Positions 1-10,463 of a stretch of 64,000 bases of DNA are shown in pieces. The position numbers and the translations under genes are program-made. The notes beneath the pieces are model-generated. The model saw nothing but the letters and a program-made list of their open reading frames with translations. It made no database searches and had not been told where the DNA came from. The first letter of the stretch is position 1; each line of letters starts with the position of its first letter. Source of the stretch: Brachionus manjavacas (taxonomy: Eukaryota; Rotifera; Eurotatoria; Ploima; Brachionidae); contig JAHQIY010000029.1 in assembly GCA_019054805.1 (NCBI GenBank), positions 186,001-250,000 of the forward strand, read 5' to 3'.

Positions 1-2034
1 TTGAGCAATGGTGAACTGGCCACACCAAAGCTTTCTCTGACCGCTGAGACTCTTTTAGGTGTTTGTCTAGCAGGAGTGAAAGGTGCATTCGGGTAAATAG
101 AAGGTCTAGTTTTCCAAGTTACTTTGGGACAATCGTCAAGACTAAAAAAATCATCATTTTCCTTGTCATCATCTTCTCCACTTATCACTGGATAAATGGA
201 CTTTTTCTTGGACTTTTTCTCAGCCACCACCGGCGACTGAAAATTGAGCGAACTCGCCAAAACATTACTCTCTTCGGCAGCATGCTCAAAATTGTTCATG
301 ACAGGACTATCAAATTTAATCAGATCGCTGGGCCGCGATCTCAAATTATATTTTTTCTCAACAACCGCGTCATTGACCACCAGTGATTTTCTGACTGAGC
401 GGCGTGGCTTTTTGTCCGATTCGTGCGCCTCTTCGGCCTCTTGTTTAACTTCTTCCTTGGGCACGTCGCTCTTTTCAGCGATTTGAATCTCAATCTCGGC
501 CGACAGGCCTTTCATCGCTTTCATTTTGGCTTTAAACTCGGCCAATTTGCTAGTTCTAGCCTTGGGCTTCTTTTCCGCCACCACCATCTCTTCACCTTTG
601 CAGCACTCTTGGTTCTCCTCTCTGTCCTTTTGGTCTTTTTTCGCAAGTAATTTTTGTTCGGTTTGAACACCTTGGGCGCAACACTCTCTGGCTGAGTGTC
701 GACCATGTCCGCCATTTTCACATAACCATTAGATTTCAATTTTTTCAAAAAATCAAACTTTCTACCAACGTCCTTTATTTGAACATCGACCATGTCCCAA
801 AATCCTTGCAGGTCAGAGCACTTGACCACAAGTCCAGTCTGAGCGTTCTTGGTCTCTTCACACTGGTTGATCAAGTCGCTGAATTGGGAGAATCTTTCGT
901 CAATGAGCAACTTGGCCAGGCCACATGCAGATCTTATGTCGCCCTGAAACTCCTCGGGGGCCTCGTTCTCTCTAGTCCATTGATCGCTCAGCTTGGTCAG
1001 TTTGTCCGTGCTGAATCGAACCAAATCCCTGTAGTATTTGACGTCACGTTTGTCTAGCTCAAGTTGGTCAAAGTATTCCTGGGTGAATTTGGTTTTGATT
1101 TGCGACGAGGTGTGGTTTGGCTGAGTGCTCAAATGTGTCTCGTTCAGTGCATCAACCTTGAGTGCATTGAGGCAAATGGACGTGTTCATTTTGCTGGTGA
1201 TTATGTCCAGCTCTTTGGTAAAATCGGCTGGTTTGGATGTTTTTTTGCCAGGCTCGGTATTTTTGCGACTAAGAGGCTTGTTTGTAGTGATCGGAAATTG
1301 CTTGGACTTGGGCTTAATGGGTGCCACTTTGGGTGTTTCTTTGGTGGTTGTTTGCCTAACTGATTGGGATCTGAGCGGAGGTCTTAAGCTGACCGGGCGG
1401 CTTGAAGAAGGAGGCAGGGTTTTTTTGGCAGTGGAAGTGACCGGCTTGGACATGCTTGAAGCGGAAATTGAGAGAGCAAAGTCGAATGTGCTGCTCGTGG
1501 GCACTGAAGATTTGCAGCTAGTTTGGGAAGAAATTCCGGCCTTGAAAACTGGTTTTTTGGGCTTTGACTTTTCTTCCTCTTGTTTTTTCAATCTCCATTC
1601 TTCCAGGAGTTTTCGATTGGCGCTCGAGATGGTCGATGAGCGGCTCAGGTTGGCGCCAGTCTGTGACTGATCAATGCTGTACGTAGTGCTTAGAGAGTCG
1701 TTGGACTTGTTTTTGGATTAGATGTTGGCAGAAGCTGCGCGAGTGGCTACTGTTTTGGTCACCGGTCTGGTTTTGATCACGTTTAGAATTTGGTTTTGCT
1801 AGAGCTTGGGTTAGGTGGTTGGGAAGAGTTTGTGCGGGTGCCAGTGGATGACAGGACAGAGTTGGTGCGCACTCGGTTTTGATTGATCAATTTGTCCCGT
1901 TGTTCTTTGCGCTCGAAGTTGCGCTGGTCGTGAATTTTGTTTGAGAAAAAAGATCCGGATGGTGGCTTGGTGCGCCCCACATTAGAGGACTTGAGGAGCT
2001 TGAAAAGAGCTTTTCGATCTTTGTGTTCACTCAT
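1..2034 (-). pseudogene. HURP/DLGAP5-like protein, copy A (3' end cut by window edge, frameshifted)
   Basis: This is the first of three near-identical copies of a HURP/DLGAP5-like gene, a family that bundles kinetochore microtubules in mitosis. The reading frame contains a recognisable GKAP-type domain: an acidic-basic helix region, then IRSACGLAKLLIDERFSQF and CSDLQGFWDMVDVQ, which match the family signature. The start is ATG at 2032-2034, followed by MSEHKDRKALFKLLK. The N-terminal frame (1783-2034) breaks in a T/A run where copies B and C have one more base, and a TAA near 1719 is shared by all copies. A second break lies in the T run near 636-642 (six T, seven in the other copies). The 3' end is lost at the window edge. 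Homology of the domain is firm; whether the gene is expressed is not. Confidence 0.75.
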
Positions 2035-2350
2035 TTTAAGATTTTGTAAAATGCTAATTTAGAAAAAAAATCGTAACTCTGAAGTTCTATTAATTTAATG
2101 GTGTGTGTAGACTAGAAATCTAACTTAAATTGAATTATTTATTAAAACTTTTGCAAAAAATAAAAAAAAATTAATTAATTTTTGTAAAATTTTGAATTTT
2201 TTTTTAACTCAACACTAACATTTAAAGCGTGAGAAATTTTCAAAAAAATGAATTTAAATAAAATATTAATTAAATGAAATTATTTAATCAAACTTTTTCT
2301 TTCATTTGATTTTTAAAAGATTTAATTCCTATTTTTTCCATTTAACAGAC
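2035..2350. promoter_or_regulatory. Intergenic spacer between two head-to-head spindle-type genes; duplication breakpoint
   Basis: The 316 bp between the ATG of HURP copy A (minus) and the ATG of the NuMA/HOOK-like gene (plus) must hold both 5' UTRs and promoters. It is almost entirely A/T with no clear element I can name. Identity with HURP copies B and C stops at about 2101, inside this spacer, so the duplicated HURP copies carry only about 70 bp of it. A shared bidirectional promoter is inference. Confidence 0.4.
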
Positions 2351-5255
2351 ATGAATTCTGATGGAAGCACAACTGTCATAAAGAAAAAGCTCAGCGGTTC
2401 AATCATTCAAATGATTCTAACTTGGGTAAATTGAAATAATTAAATTTAAAATTCTTTTTTATTATTTATTTAATAAGATTAATATAATACTCGAGCAAGA
2501 ATCATATAATGGACTTAAAGAACTTTCAGATGGCGTCTTATTTAAAAAACTAATCCAAATCATAATTCAAAATTTTAATGATGAGAATAGGAAAATGCTC
2601 AAGGATATTGGAATTAGTGAAATAGAAAGCTATGACTTGGTGCGGATAATTTTTGAGAATAATTTCAAAATAACTGATGGAATTAACTACGAATCGGCAA
2701 GGATTGGCAACGAATTTGAACTGGCCAAAGTAAGATTTAATAAATTTTCTAAAAAATTAAACATTTTGTATTTTTTTCAACAAGATAAGTTTTATTATTT
2801 TAATGAATGGCATATTCAATGAAGTAAGAGAAATTACAGAAGCCTCTGACAGACTTGATAACCATCATTATGAAATAGTCGCCAATTTTTACCCGATGGC
2901 GGCTGCCAAAAAAATTAACCTGCCAATAGTTCCGATTGAGTTCTATGCCGAATATCTGACAATTTCCGAAAATAAACAGACATCAATAAGTAAGTTTTTA
3001 ATAAAAAATTAAATTAATTTTTTTTATTCTTTCAGCCTTTTTTAAAGCTAAAACGCCAAGTGTTCTTCGCACTCCACTAAAATCATTACAAAGCAATTCA
3101 GCAGCCCATTCAGCCAGCTATTTTATTTCACCATTACAAAAAGCAACATTAAATTCACCTAAACAACAACAAAAGAAACCAAACGATGACAAAATATTGA
3201 TTGAAAAAAAGAAACTGGAAAGTCGTTGGCAACAAAAAGAGTTTCTAATCTACGATTTACAGGATCAAGTTAGAGAAAAAAGTGACAAACTAGAAGAACT
3301 AAATAATAATCTGGAAGAATTTAAGCGAAAGTATGTTGAAGCCCAACATTTTGAACATAAAGCTTATGAATATGAGATACTAGAAGAAAAGTATTCAATT
3401 ATAGAAAAAGAGTTTATTAAGAGGAAAAATGTAAGAAATATTTCAAAGACTTAGATGATTTAAAGATATTGAGAGCTGCGAAGGAAAAATTAGAGAACGA
3501 AATAGCAGGATTGACCCATGAGAAGACTTTAATGGAAACGAGAGACAATTACAACCAGATAGAATTACAGCGCCTAAGATTAGTGGATGCAGACCTTTCG
3601 TCAATGACGAAATCAAACCAGAAAAAAGAGGACATAATTTTTGACCTACTAAGCCAGAAGAGTCAGCTAGATGCTCCATTGATTGAACTAAAAGAAAAAT
3701 ACAAAAATAAAAAAATGGAGCTAGATCAAAAAAATTGAAAGTTAGACAAATGACAACGCAGTTTTGCAGAATCAGAAAAATATGCTAAATGCCGAAAAAG
3801 CTAATTTAAAAGAGAACCATGCTTCTGCAATAAAGAAAGTGAAAAAAAAAAGGACGAAAATGAGTGTGTAATCAACGACTTGAATCTAGTAAGAAAATTT
3901 ATCAGACTAAGTTTAAAAAAAATTTATTTTAAATAGCAAATATTTTTCTTAATTTTTCATCAGGAATTTCAAAATTTTTTACTTGGACTCATACATTCCG
4001 ACACGAAAAATCGACGTGTTCGAGTACGTGTACAGTACCAGTACACATACACGTCGATTTTTCGTGTCGGAATGTATGAGTCCAAGTAAAAAATTTTGAA
4101 ATTCCTGATGAAAAATTAAGAAAAATATTTGCTATTTAAAATAAATTTTGAAGAAGAAGTGTGTCGATTAGTAAAAATTAAAATTTTTTATTAGAACGAC
4201 GAACTCAAGACCGAAAACTCAAATTTGAAATCAAAATTAGCTTCTATTCAACATGAACAAGCATTATCATCAGCTGATTATAAAGCTAAAATTCTTGAGT
4301 TTGTAAAAAAAGTAGATAATTTTTTTTTATTTTTTACAAAAGTTTTATTAAATAATTCAATTTTAAGTTAGATGAGAGAGAGCGCCAAATCGAAACATTG
4401 GAAAAAGATATCCAATTGTTAAAGTCTAATGAATCTTCAGCGCTTTCAAGTCTACACACACACAGTGCATCTAGATTGGCAAACATTGTGTCGTCTGAAG
4501 CGCCCAGTAGCGAGGTCATTGAGTTTAACTTTAAAAAGCGAAAGGCCTTCACGCCTCTCCCCAATCACATCAAGCGCATCCGTCCGAGCGTGTTCAAATC
4601 GGTCAAATTTAAATCGACGCGGATCACTCAAGAACTCAACAGCGACAAAGTGTTTGACCCCGAGGAAGAAGAGAAGCGCGACGACCAAGAAAATATGGAG
4701 AACGTTGAATTCGACAACGACTCAGAAAAGTCAACAATGGCCGACGGGGAATTTGAGCTCAGACTGTTCGACGAATCGACCAAAAATGAGGACGAGTCGA
4801 TGCACTGTGACATGGATTGCATGATAGAAGAGGAAGTTGAAAGAGGAAGAAAGAGGATGGAAGAGGAAGATCCTCCATCCAGGGAGATCTTCCAGCTTCT
4901 CCAGGAAGATTTATCAACTGTTGAATTATTATCGGTCCAGCAGCAAGAAACCCAGAGCCCAGTTCCAAAATCTGCTCAAGTGGTTTCTTGCTTTGTTTGT
5001 GGCGACCGTTCATCAGGCTTTCACTATGGCGTCCTTACATGCGAAGGATGCAAATGCTTTTTTAAGCGAAGTGCTTTTAAGTCCTTCTCATGTAAGAAAG
5101 ACAAAAATTGTATAATAAACCGCGAGACGCGCAAAAATTGCCGACATTGCCGACTGAAGAAGTGTGTCGATGTTGGCATGATCATGCCTATTGCCCAAAT
5201 GGGATCCTTGTCCCAGCTACCCAGGGACCTCCCTCAGCCAATTCCACATCATTAA
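2351..5255 (+). CDS. NuMA/HOOK-like coiled-coil protein with C-terminal nuclear-receptor DNA-binding domain (multi-exon, frame breaks)
   Basis: Exons read from the sequence: 2351-2425, 2478-2729, 2785-2989, 3036-about 3888 (with frame breaks), about 4194-4302, and about 4368-5255, with GT..AG introns near 50 nt in the first three cases. The N-terminus resembles the HOOK/NuMA calponin-like fold (MILTW, then [16 protein letters not shown], then NEFELAK). A TP-rich linker and a long charged coiled coil (about 3180-4440) follow. The final exon carries a basic [18 protein letters not shown] stretch, acidic patches and a complete two-zinc-finger nuclear-receptor domain. The stop is TAA at 5253-5255; no ligand-binding domain follows. 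Frame breaks occur near 3421 (one A short), in the A run near 3727-3733 and in the A run near 3843-3851. Family assignment of the N-terminus is moderate; the coiled coil and DBD are clear. It could be two genes wrongly joined. Confidence 0.6.
3919..4149. repeat. Long hairpin: two 101-bp inverted arms, 29-bp spacer, inside an intron
   Basis: The arms 3919-4019 and 4049-4149 are reverse complements of each other with no mismatch that I can see. The centre carries a second short stem, GTGTAC (4028-4033) against GTACAC (4041-4046). It lies between the exon ending near 3888 and the exon starting near 4194 of the coiled-coil gene, so it would be transcribed and fold into a very stable RNA hairpin. 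It may be a foldback element or a read-through palindrome from assembly. Confidence 0.85.
4989..5180 (+). other. Nuclear-receptor DNA-binding domain (two C4 zinc fingers)
   Basis: Finger 1 is CFVC, then 13 residues, then CEGC. Finger 2 has C-X5-C-X9-C-X2-C (C KKDKN C ... C RH C). The eight zinc cysteines are all present, and the domain ends [10 protein letters not shown] like the family. The P-box reads [11 protein letters not shown], where most receptors have glycine or alanine before FF; here it is cysteine. Only about 24 codons follow before the stop, so there is no ligand-binding domain. Receptors lacking one are known (Knirps-type, NR0A), but here the upstream partner is a coiled coil. 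Confidence 0.9.
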
Positions 5256-5600
5256 TTTTTAAGTAGCAAAAAAATATTAATTGTATATTCTTTTTAAACT
5301 AATTTTTATTTTTATTTAACCACTTGATCAATAAATAAATCTTACTAACTATTTAACAGCTTTTTGTTTTTTTGCATTCTACAGATTAATTATAGACGAA
5401 AAAAGTGAGTTCGAAATTTAAAGCCAATTAAGAATTCATTAGATCTTATGATAAGATCTAATGAATTCTTAACTAAAATTGGTGAGATTTAAGTTAATCC
5501 AGAAACTGTTATCTAACTAATTGACGCTTAGATTTTGCTTTGCTTTGCTTTGCTTGAATCCTTTGGTTGATATTTAACAAATTGGTTGCCGATTGTGCCA
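5256..5600. other. 3' flank of coiled-coil/NR gene: AATAAA signals, hairpin, short tandem repeat
   Basis: No gene is seen. AATAAATAAA near 5330 could be a polyadenylation signal for the preceding gene. 5428-5448 and 5452-5472 form a perfect 21-bp inverted repeat with a 3-nt loop, containing GAATTC and AGATCT sites. A TTTGC tandem repeat (about four units) lies at about 5533-5555. The large direct duplication begins immediately after, at 5601. Confidence 0.6.
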
Positions 5601-6647
5601 ATTTTTAACTCAGGAAATTTTTCTCTTGTTTTATGCATATTTTTTAAAAAAATTTTAATTTCAAAATATCAATCAAGCGAAGCTGCAAACATTTCAACAA
5701 AAAAACTTCTGTTGATAGAAAAAGTTTAGCTCATCCAAAAAGCCTGGAGAAAATTTTAATGCTTGGGAGCATTTGATCAAGATTTGTGCTCGAATAAGAC
5801 CCAGTCTGAGCTAAATATGTTCCTATTTAAGCAGAAAACTAATCGCTTAAGATCGCTTGAGCTTTTTAAGCCAAGTACTCGACTAATGTACGCAATTTTC
5901 AGTCAATACAAAATTAAACCTTATAAAATCGGTCATGAGACTAGTTATTTCTTTAATTGCTTAAAGACTTGAAAAATACTTTAAAAAAATGCAGTTGACT
6001 AAAAAATTTGATTAAAAATTTAAATTTTATTTTTATAAATAAAATTAAGTGTCTATAGAATTGAATTTTAAACAAAGTAAAATAATTATTTTCGAATTAA
6101 GAATTTTGGTGAGTTTCGACTCGAGGAATCTTTTTTCAATGAAAGGTTTAACCCAGAGTAATTTGATCTGAAAAAAAAGATTACTCTATCATGAATACAA
6201 ATTTGAGCTTCAGATAAAAAAAGATAAAACTGCTTGCGGATAATTATAAAAAGCTTGTTCTTTCCGAATTCGCGGCATTTTAAAAATTAGTAATAATTTA
6301 TTTGAACTTTTTTTAATTTGGTCCCACTCGTTTAAAAACTAAAGATAAAATTTAAATTCTGGTTTTCTAACAAGATGAATACAACATTGAAAGCTCATAA
6401 TTTAAATTAATGAATTAACTGAAGAGAACAAAGATAACTGCGCACTTGTTTTTCAGTGAACAAAGCTCAACACTCAAATTGTATAAGTTGAAATTTTTCA
6501 ATAAAAACAAAAAAATTTAAATTTAAAAAGTGAATTTTTTTATTAAAGATACTTCATTTCCATGTAAAAAATATACAATATTTTGAGTTCATTTTATTTA
6601 TTTTACATTTTTTTTTATAAAATTAAAATATTATGCAATGTGTCGTT
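5601..6647. other. Non-coding spacer of the duplicated block; one small open frame of doubtful status
   Basis: Mostly A/T sequence. An open frame at 5763-5972 (about 69 codons, non-ATG at its first codon) recurs unchanged at 23512-23721, and an 80-bp part of it recurs at 20556-20637 beside the FAM177-like exon. Conservation between copies only reflects the recent duplication, so it does not prove coding. I see no other gene here. Confidence 0.4.
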
Positions 6648-7466
6648 TTTTTTTTCGTTGTAAAAGAGCCATTTTCCTAAAAATATCATAAAAATCAAGT
6701 GAAAAATAAATACACTTCAAAAAGCAAAAAAAATCTTGACTTGGCAAATTTAGTCTAAGTTTTTAAAAATTTTAATTATATTCATCAAAAAGAGCTTCTT
6801 GTTCAGTCTATATCTTAAAGAGAATATAAATTTTAATATTTAAAAAATCATGCCTTAAAATGATAGACACTAACCTGTTAGTGCAATTAAATGACACTTT
6901 ATTTTTAGATCTATATAGTTTCGTTTTAAATCTCGAAGCTTTTTAGTTTCGCTCGACCAAAATTCTTTCTTAAATAATAAATTTGGATCCCATTTTTTTT
7001 CATCAACTTAAATAAATAATCATAATAAAATTATTTAAAACTTTTAAAATGTTATTACATATTGTCGGTGTGTTAAGAGCTGATACGTCCATTATTGACT
7101 TGCTTTTGTTGTTAAATACGTCATGACTATAATTGACTAATTTTACCAAAGTGTCTATGCACATGTTTAGCTCTCTATAAAATTCCTTCATCGATTTCTT
7201 GTATTCATCAGTCAAAGCGAATTCAAAAGACTCTAGTTTTTCTTCCATTTTCTCACTATGCTTTAAGGCCATGTCTCTGTACTCGATTGCCTTTTATTTA
7301 AAAATTTTAAATTAATGAAAATTAAAAGAAAAATGATTAATACTGTTTTTAACTCATTTTGAAGAGTCCAATTTTTTCGCTGAATTTCATGAAATTGAGT
7401 CACATAATCTTTATTCTGAAACGTAAGTTTTTCTATTTGAGTTTCATATTCTTTCTTTTTTTTCAA
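6648..7466 (-). pseudogene. 3' fragment of the unnamed coiled-coil gene, joined to a TTC4 fragment
   Basis: Inverted copy of the last exons of the gene at 21521-23131. It holds the exon with KKKEYETQIEKLTFQNKDY, the exon MALKHSEKMEEKLESFEFAL and the exon EKKWDPNLLFKKEFW. The upstream exons are missing. The fragment stops in a T run at about 7460 and is followed at once by sequence from the TTC4 gene (CAATTGAGCTCACAG). No promoter or start remains. Confidence 0.75.
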
Positions 7467-7953
7467 TTGAGCTCACAGTCATTTTGGCTGCTAATAGAGA
7501 CACTTTTTTGCTGAGAGTTGGCCGGATTTTCTAGCAGTGAAAAAAACGCTTTTTCACTTACCTGAACCTCAATGCCTTTGGCTTTTATCAAGTTCCAAAT
7601 TTTTCCAAATGTCTGGTTTCTTTTGCGCTCAATCATTTCTTTTTTGCGCTTTTCTTTTTCGTGTGATTTCTTTTCGCTCTCAGCCTTCGACCTCAGGTTT
7701 CTGAGCCTGGCATCTTCTGAATCTATCACACCATTTGACACAGTCATCGAACTTCTTCAACTCATAAGAGCACTCGGCGCCTCTGTAAATCGGCTTCATG
7801 TTTTTTGGATTGAATTTTCGCGCAAAAACACAATCGCTCAATGAGGAACGATAGTTTTTTAAATGATAATGCGCTGCTGCTCGGTTCTGATGAAGAGTGG
7901 ACTTTAAGTCGTCATCGTGATCAAATTGCTCTTTTAGAGCCATTGTGTAGGAC
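7467..7953 (-). pseudogene. TTC4 fragment 1 (TPR co-chaperone), truncated at both ends with a 14-bp deletion
   Basis: Matches the central part of the TTC4 gene at 18778-19738: TPR helices with HQNRAAAHYHLKNYRSSLSD and KPIYRGAECSYELKKFDDC. Relative to that gene it lacks 14 bp (TAGACCCATATCAC) between two ATCAC direct repeats near 7727-7733, which shifts the frame. It starts after GTAGGACACG at about 7952, where the sequence diverges from TTC4, and ends by fusion to the coiled-coil fragment. TTC4 proteins are HSP90/HSP70 co-chaperones; this piece cannot encode one. Confidence 0.8.
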
Positions 7954-8353
7954 ACGTTAGCATCTTGAAACATTTGTCTTATTCTTATTTTTAAATAAAA
8001 ATATGAAATTTTCTGTTCAAATTTTCTTTTTATGTTTAACAAAAAATAAAAAAAATTAATTCATTTAATTTTAAGGTCCTGATTTTTTATTACTATCCGT
8101 CTAAAATGAGCACAATTAATTACCGAAAAATAAAGATCATTTTAAAAATTAAAGTTGTCTAAATTTATGTCTTAATTGAAATTCTTAATTTCATCTAGAC
8201 AAGATAAATTAAAAAAATCAAAATAAGATATAATTTTTCTGAAAAATTTTATTACCAAGTCTAAAAAAAATCTATTTTTCCTAAAAATTAAATTTATCAC
8301 TTGAGCAAATAAAAAAAAATAAGATAAAAATATTACAATTTTGATTAAAAAAA
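7954..8353. other. Non-coding AT-rich spacer
   Basis: Between the TTC4 fragment and the HURP stop codon. I see no open frame, RNA gene or repeat apart from its own copy in the second duplication block. Confidence 0.5.
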
Positions 8354-10463
8354 TTATTCTAATTTATCAAATATTCTATTGAGAGAATTGATAGAAAATC
8401 GCTTACTTTGAGCGGCAATGAGTGACAACTTGAGCAATGGTGAACTGGCCACACCAAAGCTTTCTCTGACCGCTGAGACTCTTTTAGGTGTTTGTCTAGC
8501 AGGAGTGAAAGGTGCATTCGGGTAAATAGAAGGTCTAGTTTTCCAAGTTACTTTGGGACAATCGTCAAGACTAAAAAAATCATCATTTTCCTTGTCATCA
8601 TCTTCTCCACTTATCACTGGATAAATGGACTTTTTCTTGGACTTTTTCTCAGCCACCACCGGCGACTGAAATTTGAGCGAACTCGCCAAAACATTACTCT
8701 CTTCGGCAGCATGCTCAAAATTGTTCATGACAGGACTATCAAATTTAATCAGATCGCTGGGCCGCGATCTCAAATTATATTTTTTCTCAACAACCGCGTC
8801 ATTGACCACCAGTGATTTTCTGACTGAGCGGCGTGGCTTTTTGTCCGATTCGTGCGCCTCTTCGGCCTCTTGTTTAACTTCTTCCTTGGGCACGTCGCTC
8901 TTTTCAGCGATTTGAATCTCAATCTCGGCCGACAGGCCTTTCATCGCTTTCATTTTGGCTTTAAACTCGGCCAATTTGCTAGTTCTAGCCTTGGGCTTCT
9001 TTTCCGCCACCACCATCTCTTCACCTTTGCAGCACTCTTGGTTCTCCTCTCTGTCCTTTTGGTCTTTTTTTCGCAAGTAATTTTTGTTCGGTTTGAACAC
9101 CTTGGGCGCAACACTCTCTGGCTGAGTGTCGACCATGTCCGCCATTTTCACATAACCATTAGATTTCAATTTTTTCAAAAAATCAAACTTTCTACCAACG
9201 TCCTTTATTTGAACATCGACCATGTCCCAAAATCCTTGCAGGTCAGAGCACTTGACCACAAGTCCAGTCTGAGCGTTCTTGGTCTCTTCACACTGGTTGA
9301 TCAAGTCGCTGAATTGGGAGAATCTTTCGTCAATGAGCAACTTGGCCAGGCCACATGCAGATCTTATGTCGCCCTGAAACTCCTCGGGGGCCTCGTTCTC
9401 TCTAGTCCATTGATCGCTCAGCTTGGTCAGTTTGTCCGTGCTGAATCGAACCAAATCCCTGTAGTATTTGACGTCACGTTTGTCTAGCTCAAGTTGGTCA
9501 AAGTATTCCTGGGTGAATTTGGTTTTGATTTGCGACGAGGTGTGGTTTGGCTGAGTGCTCAAATGTGTCTCGTTCAGTGCATCAACCTTGAGTGCATTGA
9601 GGCAAATGGACGTGTTCATTTTGCTGGTGATTATGTCCAGCTCTTTGGTAAAATCGGCTGGTTTGGATGTTTTTTTGCCAGGCTCGGTATTTTTGCGACT
9701 AAGAGGCTTGTTTGTAGTGATCGGAAATTGTTTGGACTTGGGCTTAATGGGTGCCACTTTGGGTGTTTCTTTGGTGGTTGTTTGCCTAACTGATTGGGAT
9801 CTGAGCGGAGGTCTTGAGCTGACCGGGCGGCTTGAAGAAGGAGGCAGGGTTTTTTTGGCAGTGGAAGTGACCGGCTTGGACATGCTTGAAGCGGAAATTG
9901 AGAGAGCAAAGTCGAATGTGCTGCTCGTGGGCACTGAAGATTTGCAGCTAGTTTGGGAAGAAATTCCGGCCTTGAAAACTGGTTTTTTGGGCTTTGACTT
10001 TTCTTCCTCTTGTTTTTTCAATCTCCATTCTTCCAGGAGTTTTCGATTGGCGCTCGAGATGGTCGATGAGCGGCTCAGGTTGGCGCCAGTCTGTGACTGA
10101 TCAATGCTGTACGTAGTGCTTAGAGAGTCGTTGGACTTGTTTTTGGATTAGATGTTGGCAGAAGCTGCGCGAGTGGCTACTGTTTTGGTCACCGGTCTGG
10201 TTTTGATCACGTTTAGAATTTGGTTTTTGCTAGAGCTTGGGTTAGGTGGTTGGGAAGAGTTTGTGCGGGTGCCAGTGGATGACAGGACAGAGTTGGTGCG
10301 CACTCGGTTTTGATTGATCAATTTGTCCCGTTGTTCTTTGCGCTCGAAGTTGCGCTGGTCGTGAATTTTGTTTGAGAAAAAGATCCGGATGGTGGCTTGG
10401 TGCGCCCCACATTAGAGGACTTGAGGAGCTTGAAAAGAGCTTTTCGATCTTTGTGTTCACTCA
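8354..10463 (-). CDS. HURP/DLGAP5-like protein, copy B (best-preserved copy; shared in-frame TAA in 5' part)
   Basis: The minus-strand frame is open from the TAA at 10148-10150 to the stop at 8354-8356, about 597 codons. Numbering from 10021, a basic Ser/Thr/Pro-rich N-terminal region (1-165) is followed by a GKAP-type domain at about 185-290, with EEFQGDIRSACGLAKLL and LQGFWDMVDVQIKDVG. A basic linker and a C-terminal tail with PFTPARQTPKR and VSAVRESFGV follow. Family members bind microtubules and regulate mitotic spindles. The likely start is ATG at 10461-10463, but the first segment has a homopolymer frame break near 10376 (five A; copy A has six) and the TAA at 10148-10150. Unless these are errors or spliced out, only the downstream part is translatable, making this a pseudogene. 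Confidence 0.75.

Noticed and set aside
1064-1670. Long plus-strand open frames opposite the HURP copies (also at 9494-10100 and 27236-27842)
   Set aside because: They are antisense shadows of the minus-strand gene: the GKAP-type domain is on the minus strand, and the plus frames have no family signal.
5763-5972. Conserved small protein repeated at 23512
   Set aside because: Sequence identity is explained by the recent block duplication, its first codon is not ATG, and no homologue is recognised; kept only as a note.
10242-10460. 72-codon minus frame with Pro/Ser/His-rich sequence upstream of HURP B, also at 27984-28202
   Set aside because: It is the HURP N-terminal segment read in the wrong frame because of a one-base difference from copy A.
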